NCBI GenBank assembly: GCA_003586115.2
Contig: QVOM02000101.1
Coordinates: 29,016,745 to 29,080,744 of the forward strand
Direction: 5' to 3'
Length of the DNA: 64,000 nucleotides
Source of the DNA: Salvator merianae
Lineage: Eukaryota; Chordata; Lepidosauria; Squamata; Teiidae
A program made the position numbers and the translations under genes. A model generated the notes under the pieces. It was given only the letters and a program-made list of their open reading frames with translations. It was not told the DNA's origin and searched no databases. Positions 57,179 through 64,000 of this stretch are shown piece after piece. How positions within the stretch are numbered: the stretch's first letter is position 1; the number at the start of each line of letters is the position of its first letter.

Positions 57179-58574
57179 TCTGCTATATAGTAATATAATA
57201 CCTGGATCTGCCTGGTATCACACCTTGCAGTATAGTTGAAATGTTTGCATTATCTTAACTCAGTCTGTGTCATCCTTGGTGATTACCTGACTGATTACTT
57301 TTTATCATTCCCATTTGCATGTTCCTTGCAGTAAACAACAGTATGACATCTGTTAAACACGTGTGCCTCTTCTGATGGCCAAGTCCTTGTATTTTTTTTT
57401 TATTTTTTTTTTTACCTCTAATAAAACTTGCAGTTTTTGATCGAGTTTTTAAACCAATCCCTCTTCCTGCTCCTTTTCCAAAACCAAAACTATATAAAAC
57501 CTCCATTTTTGTCCCATTCATTAGGTAGTTTCCCCTTCATTGTTATGGTGAACTGAACAACACAGAGGTGGACTTTATCCTCATCACTATGCTGAATCAC
57601 TTGCTGCAGAGACATCTGGATAAATATTTGATCTCTGGACCCCTGAGTGTACTGACTCTCTTGTTCCCACATCATACTGGTGTAGGCCTAGAGAGCTGAG
57701 GAAACTCATTGCCTTCTCTACCTTTTCATTTCTTTCTCTCTCTCTTTCCTTCTGCTGGAATCAAAAAAAGAGAAGCCCTATTTCTCAAGAAGACTGTTAT
57801 TGTGCTGCTTCACAACTTTCCTTTTTGCTAAATTCATTTGACAAGTAGTATTCCACTCTTTCATCTCTTTTGGCTACCAGAATCTGAGGTTGGATTTCTG
57901 CTGTAGATCCAATAATCCCTATCAGTAGTGCATGTCATCTGAGTGTTCATTTGTACATCCTTGAGCATGTACTGAGGTTAAATCCAATGATCTGTAGTGG
58001 TTCCTTTTTCAGCTGTGCCCCAAAAGCCTCTGTTTTTTCTCTTTGTTTTTCAGCTTCTAAGCCTCAATAATAGAGTACCCACTCTTCCATGCATTTGGTA
58101 CCCAAGTCTTGGAGTCTGCATGATGCAAAGATCCACCTGAGAGCAAGAACCTTTTCCTTTTCCCACTTTTTCCCTTACAGCCCGGCAAAGACTTTATAAA
58201 GAGAAGCCTTCAGAGGGTGAGAATAATTTCTGTTGACCCCTTGTTTGTTGCTTTCTCTAGCTAGAACTGTGCTTTTGGACAGAAAGTTGGACCAAATGGG
58301 GAAGTCTGGGCATCAACATCTGGAATCTGGACCAAGATAGAGAGTGCTGGGAGAGTGCTTTGATCAAGTTGGCAGAGGGCATCACTGGGAATGGGGACAG
58401 TTCCGGAATTTCTTAGAACCTCTTGAATGCTACTCTTACACACTTAAACACAAGCCACTTGGTAAAGAAACCTCCCCTCTGTAAATAAACCTCCGCTTTG
58501 CAAAGAAACCTCATTATAGCCTGTATTGTCCTCTGTGTGTCTTAATAAACTGCCTGCAGGGAGTTCATTACAAA
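57179..58574 (+). mobile_element. Solo-LTR-like unit, copy 2 (about 1.4 kb)
   Basis: Homologous to 23084-24560. A TATA box (TATATAAAA, 57491-57499) lies 312 bp in, as in copy 1. GAGGAAACTCATTGCC is at about 57697, AAGCCTCAATAA at about 58059, TTTCTTAGAACC near 58409, CTTAAACACAAGCCACT at 58443-58459. Copy 2 has an AATAAACTGCC segment (about 58545) that would serve as a polyadenylation signal, and ends GTTCATTACA. This supports an LTR identity. No gag or pol sequence adjoins it, so a solo LTR is proposed. Confidence 0.55.
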
Positions 58575-59407
58575 ATAACTTAGAAGTTTCCCATTTTGAC
58601 AAAGGAAGGAGTTCAAACTCTGCCTTTGTTGTCATAGACAGGTTTATGTTTTACCAAGCTTTTCTGCCTGCTTTCCACAGCCAAATAGATACTCAACTTG
58701 AATGACTACTACAATCCCAGATTTATGCTGGTGCAAATGTTGTCCCAATTTCACACACACCCCCACACACAAACAAGGCTTGCTATTAAAAGCAAGAACA
58801 AAACATTTTTCTTTCAGGGCAGGACATACTTTTTCTAGGCCTAAAAGTATGAAACGCACAAAATCCCAAGCCATTGCATTATTGTATAAATAGCACTCCA
58901 GGTTATCTGCTGGAGTGTTTGGCTTTCTGTTTCCTAGGCTACAAAGATAAATGGCTTCTCAAGTAATTACAGCAATGTGTCCCTCACTCTCATGTTTCTC
59001 TTGCTACATCAGAGATATGCAAAGCATGCATTTTAACTGCAAGAGAGGAGACGGCGTTTCAGCTTACTTATTATTAAATTCACATTCTCTTCTAAGTGCC
59101 TGTTAATAACATCTCTCAAATGAATTTCTTGTTACTCTACCTTAAGCAATTATATGCTTTGACTTTGATCATGTGTGTACTTAATTTTCAGTGCCTGAAG
59201 CACCCCTCAGATTCTGAGCAGCCTTACTCCGGCTTTTTGGTTGATATATGTGTGTGTGTGTATGCCTGGTTTTCTATAACAGGTAATGAATGAATGTTGT
59301 ATAAAAATGTACTGAGAGAGAAATTGAATGTCATGTAAAAGATAATTTATATTTAAAAGTAGGGAAGGAAAGGGCAGTAAACAAAATGGGAGAGAACCAA
59401 GAGAGAA
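58575..59407. other. Unclassified, largely repeat-free
   Basis: 58920-59200 has no recognisable repeat and contains ATATGCAAAG and AAGTAATTACAG words; it could be conserved non-coding DNA. No gene. Confidence 0.35.
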
Positions 59408-59427
59408 TTTGGGCATTTTCACATTTA

Positions 59428-59465
59428 CCACAATAGAAAAGACTAATTAGTCTGTTCTAGTGTGG
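59428..59465. repeat. Subterminal hairpin of B-type MITE
   Basis: 38 bp, starting 17 bp inside the terminus. Arms CCACAATAGAA and TTCTAGTGTGG pair with one mismatch around a perfect palindrome GACTAATTAGTC. Confidence 0.9.
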
Positions 59466-59490
59466 AAATTTACCACACAGCACGGACAAA

Positions 59491-60162
59491 GGGCCTGTTC
59501 ACACTGAGGCAAGCAGAACGTTCTAATTTGCATGCTTCAGGCTGGTGCAGATGAGAGGTTCCACACATTTGCACCCGTTGGTGGTAGACCGTACCTGAAG
59601 CTAGCTGGCTGCCATGTCAGTGAGAATGCTTCGGCACCAGGTCCGTACCTGCTCCTTCACCAGTGCCCAGACGTCCCTCCCTCCGATGCTCACCATTGGT
59701 GGAGCGCTCTTTCCTAGCAGCGTCATTTCCGCGGCCACGCTCCGAAGCTGCGGAGCCGACTTCGCATCTGGCGATAGGCGGACGGGGCCGGATCACGAAG
59801 CCGTTGCGAAGACGGTGGGAACTGGACACAGCTTCGTCCTCGCTTACGAAGTACGCTCCGAAGCAGGTGGACATATTTGTAGTGAGGAACGGTGCATGTG
59901 GAAACTGACTACATCTGCCGACATCAGGGCGACGGACAGGAAACGAAAGATGAGGGGAGTGCGAAAGCACCGTCCCCAATCTTCGCTCGATCGTGCAAGT
60001 TGGGATGAAGACAAGCAATTACTTGTCTTGCCTTACCCAACATCAGGTACGAATCGGGGGAGGTTGGGTTCGGATCAGGGGAGGCGTGCGCCCGCAGCAG
60101 TGCGAAGCATCTGTTCCAGCGAGCGCCTAAGAACGGTCTGCTGCAGTAGTGCGAACAGGCCC
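59491..60162 (+). mobile_element. A-type GC-rich MITE, copy 3
   Basis: 672 bp; left GGGCCTGTTCACACTGAGG, right GTGCGAACAGGCCC. Its right 200 bp (CGATCGTGCAAGTTGGGATG, CTTGTCTTGCCTTACCC, GTTCCAGCGAGCG) match copy 2 directly and copy 1 inverted. It lies in B-type sequence at a different site from copy 1. The flanking trinucleotides (AAA, ATT) do not match, so the duplication has decayed or the end is off by a base or two. A 218-codon frame (59614-60270) runs out of the element and contains no transposase motif. Confidence 0.87.
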
Positions 60163-60431
60163 ATTGTCCACACTGAATGGCCAGAAACTGCACCAGAAGC
60201 TGGTAATCACACATGCATGATCATTGCGTCTCACCTGAGACACCTGATAAGATGCTTCACTACCAATTAGGTGCACATATACTTTACCAGGAGGTGACTA
60301 TCATCTCCTGGTATGGTTGTAGAGCACTAACCGGTGCTTCACAGGTAGTAGTGATCGGGATCAGATGTAGCCTGCTCCTGGCTGCCCTGGTTGCTGCAAA
60401 GTGTGGATGCACTTTACTAGTGAACACGCCC

Positions 60432-62684
60432 TAGATGTCTGCATCCATGTGTTGATATATGGTGCATGCTTATACATTCTTCCTTACTCCCTCCCTCCCT
60501 TTCTCTCTCCTTCTCTCCTCCCCCCCTTTTAAGGGTCTATTATTGATTTTAAATATTTTACTTATTTTGTGATATTGCTCATCTTTTGTACAATAGGCCA
60601 TTGTTTGGGATATGTGCTATAATTCTAATATGAAATAGGTGATAGTTGTGCTGAAGAACGAAGTGCATCAGCTATAAAAAGGACAATATTTTTTTAGAAA
60701 CAGATGACAAATTATTACAAAGCAAATAGAAAATTATAGTAGGCAACTTTATTCCCTCCCTCCTCCTCTGCTCTTCTATTGCTTCCAATTAAAAACGGTA
60801 ATGTAATTTAGAACAGTTAAGTGTTCTTGAATACACATTGCAAATTACTGTGTTATGAATTTTGGAAATGATCTTTGAACATAGACAAGTTGTCATCTTC
60901 TTTAGAGATAAGCGAGACCATGAGATAATGTAAAGACTACAGGGTGGACAAGAAAGTAAGGTTGGTCATGTCATCTGTCCACATATCTTATCAGTGTTCC
61001 CATGGCACTAGTTATCTCATGTCATACTAGCCAAGACTACCTAATCTGGCCCATGCCAGGCTGGACTAACTCTAGTGCAAAATAAGGGTTGACTGCACAA
61101 CAGGTGGCTTGTGCTGGTGCAACCATGGCAGACATCTCCAAAGGTTGGGCCAGCGTTACAACTGGTGCTGGAGCTCCGAAGGCTAAGAGAGCACTTCTCA
61201 GTGTCACAGCACTTCTGGTGCCACTTCCTGGAGTGCCACTGGGAAGGGTTCCCTTTTGTATTCTGGTCTATAGAGGTGTGCTGTCTGCATGTATCCATGG
61301 TCTGGAATACTGACCATGTCACAGTGGTAGATCAGATCTTGTTATTGAGATGTATTGGTAAGCTGGGCTGGATTGCCATTTTGGGAATCCTAGCCTGGTC
61401 TATGTTCCATACAGTGTGAACAAGGCATGTTAAATCATGGTTTCCCCCCCCCCCTCCCATCTCATGCCAGCAAGTAAAGGGGAGGCCCCTAGACCCTTTC
61501 CTAACACACACACACTCCTGTGGAGAAAGGGCCAATGTTTGTGTATGCCAGGGATATTTATGATGTCCTTCCTTTTTTGTACATTTGTTTTTGTTTTATA
61601 TTTTTAAGTAGCTTTGCTAATGCTTTGGTTTTTATAGGCTGATAATTAATAAATTATTAAGGGCAGTAAAGAAGGCACAAGACTCCAGTTGGAAGTCTTT
61701 CTTTGATCTCCCCAAAATACTTTTTGATCCACTGTGGAAATTCAACTGAGTCTTCAAGCTGGAATCTCACTGTCTCCTACTCTGCCTTCAGTCAATCTGC
61801 AGGCTGCTATTGAACAACAACAACATGCTTTCTGTTACTGTAGATTTTCAAGATGAATATCATGAATTTTCAGATAGCCTTCTATTGGAAAATTTGCCAG
61901 TCAGCATCCTGCTTCAGTCTATCAAGCAGGTGGGTGCACTAATCCCATTTATTGCTCCATGTAGCACTACAGATGTCATGGCATTGACTGCTAGTGGAGT
62001 AATCATGTGGACTGGAGATGTAGAGTTGATGAAGTGGATGCTGCCTTATATCCATTCACTATGTAAAAACAGCATTTTTAAAAAAGTAGTATGAAAGTTC
62101 TTATTGCTGTCTTGCTAATTAAAAGCTCATGCCAAAAGAAAGAAAGAAAGAACGTATGCATTAACCAAGTGCAATATTTTAGGGTTGTTTAAAGTTCATA
62201 AGGAGATCAATTAATTAGGAATGACTTGGAAAGAACATAGCTGGTAGGCTATGCCGGTAGGCTGTGTGAACTAAACACCTCATTACATTTGCAGTGATCC
62301 TGCAATTTCCTTACTGAACACCATTAGAAATGTGTACTGATGGCAGTCTCTTTTTATTAGAATCATAAAGAGCAAACCAGATCCAAAAAAAAAAGTTTAA
62401 CTGGCAGTTTTTTAAGAACACAACAGCTTTATATCTGTAGTGGTTTGCTGTTAGGTATAAGCTATCTAACAAACCAGCACCATCTCAAGACTGATATATG
62501 GTTAGGTTGCCTAATTTGTCATCATAAACCTAGTGTTCTTACTTCATTTAAGGCATTATGAAAGAGAATGGACCCTCCTGATCTCCTCTTCAAGAAATTA
62601 AGCCAAATAATATTAATTTATCTATATTTCTATAGATAAATATAGAAGAGCTCAGGAGGACATGCAAAAATTGACTGAGACCAT
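60432..62684. other. Unclassified; homopyrimidine patch at 60487-60530
   Basis: A 44-nt C/T run at 60487-60530. Around 61020-61430 there are D-like words (CATTTTGGGAATCCTAGCC) but no termini. A 94-codon frame at 61810-62094 shows no domain that I recognise. No supported gene. Confidence 0.4.
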
Positions 62685-63147
62685 GGACCTCTTCACACTT
62701 ACATGCTAGTGAGTGTCCGCACTCTTACTAGTACAGCGCGACTACACTCTGCAATGGCCACAGTGGCCAGGAGCATCTGTTGATGCTCCTGAACACTACC
62801 AGCTGTGGACAGCTAAAATGCTGTCTATAGCTTGACTGGGAGCAGCTGGACTGCTCCCAGTCAGCAGTGTTCACACCTGCTTCTGGATGTGAACACTGGG
62901 AGGCCATGGTGCACTGCTGCAGCAGCTGCACAGTCATGTACCATATCACCAGTTGCCATGGCAATGGCTGGACATTTCTGTGGCTGCTGTCATGGTACGC
63001 ATGTATGCATTCACACTGTGAGTGCTGGAGACCCTGTACAGGTGCATTCTAGCACTCACAGTGCAAATAGCCACCATACTATTGCGTCTGTTCCAGCTTG
63101 GAATGGTATAATTCTACCATTCTAAGCTATAAAGTGCAAACAGGCTC
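62685..63147 (+). mobile_element. C-type MITE, complete, TSD CAT
   Basis: 463 bp; left GGACCTCTTCACACTTAC, right AAGTGCAAACAGGCTC, flanked by CAT (62682-62684 and 63148-63150). Left hairpin CTAGTGAGTGT...ACTCTTACTAG (62706-62731), internal perfect hairpins at about 62770-62793 (CAGGAGCATC) and 62833-62863 (TGACTGGGAGCAG), and a right 34-bp subterminal hairpin at 63095-63128. Body homologous to 45692-45965 inverted. No coding capacity. Confidence 0.9.
63095..63128. repeat. Subterminal hairpin of C-type MITE
   Basis: 34 bp. Arms AGCTTGGAATGGTA and TACCATTCTAAGCT pair with one mismatch around TAATTC. It ends 19 bp inside the right terminus. Confidence 0.9.
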
Positions 63148-63389
63148 CATGATCTAAGGACGTTGTTAAATCAGCAGACATAAACTCCTGTTACACGTGC
63201 AACATATGGTCATGTATATCAACGCTCTGTCATCGATACTCTGTCATGGAGATATGGAAAGACATGAGAGGAGAAAGTGTAAGAGCACTTCTGTAGCACT
63301 CTCTTTCCCTCTGTTGGTTTGAGCATCTTTATGATGCATTTTGCAGGCACAGCAACATTATTGGACAAAACTGCAGTTGTAAAACATTC

Positions 63390-63590
63390 TATGGGCGTAG
63401 CTGTAACTTAATGATAAAATAAACTGCCTGGAAAGCAGAGGGTTGCCAGTTGCTTCTTCTTGAAAGTAGGTAGTGGCAAACCACTTCTGTATCTCTGCCA
63501 AGGAAACTGCATAGAGATGCCCATGCAGATGTCCATGTGGTCAACCAGAATTTGGCTAAAACTCAATAGTACCCAACAGCAATACCAACA
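63390..63590 (+). mobile_element. Diverged tRNA-derived SINE (sense)
   Basis: GGGCGTAGCTGTAACTTAAT with a following CTGCCTGGAAAGCAGAGGGT resembles a tRNA 5' half and anticodon arm. It continues with GTAGTGGCAAACCACTTCTG, CTCTGCCAAGGAAACTGCAT and GTGGTCAACCAGAATTTGGC, blocks I recognise from squamate tRNA-SINEs. The B box is poorly preserved, so this is an old copy. Confidence 0.6.
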
Positions 63591-64000
63591 GCACACTGTG
63601 TGATTGCAAAATGCTGCGTGTCTTGCTCCAGTGCTGGAGGATGAGACTGCTGCTTTAGCAGCAGGGCACTGCCACTTCCACCTGTCCATCTGATCACAGC
63701 CTAAGAATAAAGATAAAAATACAAAGAACTACTTTGACTTCCTTAAGTAGTTGTGTGTGTTTCTTTGGAGTGCTAAGCCCCCACCTCTCCACCACAGTCT
63801 CTTTGCAATACCTTCTGAATATTTTCATTCAGACTTAAACACAAATAAACAAGAAGGATAGAGGGCCTGCCCATCTCTCCAGATAAGACATGAGTAAGTT
63901 CCTGGAAATATCTGCTTCTTTCTTTCTGCCACCTGAGCCAGTTAAGATCCTAAGCTACCTCAGATGCTGCTAGACCTCAGTAAATTTCCAGTAAGTCCCT
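63591..64000. other. Unclassified non-coding DNA
   Basis: No gene or repeat assigned up to the window end. Confidence 0.4.

Larger units (their letters stand above)
59411..60431 (+). mobile_element. B-type MITE interrupted by A-type MITE, second case
   Basis: Outer left terminus GGGCATTTTCACATTTACC (59411) and outer right terminus ending GAACACGCCC (60431). It is interrupted at 59491-60162 by an A-type element, leaving about 350 bp of B sequence. Left hairpin at 59428-59465 (CCACAATAGAA...TTCTAGTGTGG around GACTAATTAGTC); central hairpin at about 60283-60319 (TTTACCAGGAGGTGA with its near-complement). No clear outer target duplication (TTT against TAG). Confidence 0.8.

Noticed and set aside
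23084..58574. A single provirus spanning the two LTR-like units
   Set aside because: The units are clearly diverged from each other, 34 kb apart, and the DNA between them holds unrelated insertions and no retroviral genes adjacent to either unit.
59614..60270. 218-codon plus-strand open frame, the longest in the window
   Set aside because: It begins inside the A-type MITE, runs past its right end into B sequence, overlaps a long frame on the opposite strand, and has no transposase or other motif.
61810..62094. 94-codon frame with acidic N-terminus
   Set aside because: I considered a gag/pol or host-exon origin, but no motif supports either and there is no convincing splice context.
63390..63480. 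Functional tRNA gene
   Set aside because: The tRNA-like segment lacks a good B box and is followed by SINE body sequence.

Overview
The window is vertebrate nuclear DNA, most probably from a squamate reptile (inference). The grounds are its repeats: L1 open-reading-frame remnants, CR1-type LINE 3' ends with TTATGTTC-like terminal repeats, L2/CR1-like reverse transcriptases with HQYADDTQLY, tRNA-derived SINEs whose tails grade into microsatellites, hAT and other short DNA transposons, and very many long microsatellites. There are no bacterial-type operons, no rRNA or tRNA gene, no CRISPR array and no confidently identifiable host protein-coding gene. Two short open stretches with splice-like borders (minus strand near 25.4-25.6 kb, plus strand near 30.1-30.3 kb) are the only host-exon candidates, and both are weak. 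The region reads as intergenic or deep intronic.

Layout. 1-4.6 kb: mostly unclassified, with a perfect hairpin (696-725), a 180-bp fold-back MITE (1926-2105), an AAAG array and a CR1 3' end. 4.7-7.1 kb: a cluster of GGGCC-ended MITEs, including one element nested in another with both target duplications preserved. 8.3-8.7 kb: LINE remnant. 10.8-11.9 kb: a complete non-autonomous hAT element with a perfect 8-bp target duplication. 12.3-14.5 kb: a LINE reverse transcriptase remnant bracketed by a 139-bp direct duplication. 15-18 kb: D-type MITEs. 18.9-20.6 kb: antisense L1 followed by a MITE. 21.5-22.7 kb: MITE and antisense LINE 3' end. 23.1-24.6 kb and 57.2-58.6 kb: two related LTR-like units of about 1.4 kb. 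28.2-31.6 kb: antisense L1 and other LINE remnants. 34-36 kb: CR1, then D-type MITE sequence split by an L1 with a 10-bp target duplication. 37.8-42.6 kb: a retroviral-type LTR and a primer-binding site matching tRNA-His, followed by non-coding internal sequence; no 3' LTR was found. 44-45 kb: LINE 3' end, 144-nt homopurine tract and tRNA-SINE. 45.7-46.2, 50.3-50.9, 59.4-60.4 and 62.7-63.1 kb: more GGGCC-ended MITEs. 55.0-55.35 kb: a fold-back palindrome with a microsatellite in one arm. 63.4-63.6 kb: diverged tRNA-SINE.

The most notable system is a group of non-autonomous DNA transposons, at least seven well delimited copies in several sequence families. They share GGGCC-type termini (consensus near GGGCCTGTTCGCACTT) and variable 3-bp target duplications. 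B and C copies also carry a hairpin starting 17-21 bp inside the terminus at whichever ends could be read, and its paired bases differ between copies while the pairing is kept. No transposase for them is present here.
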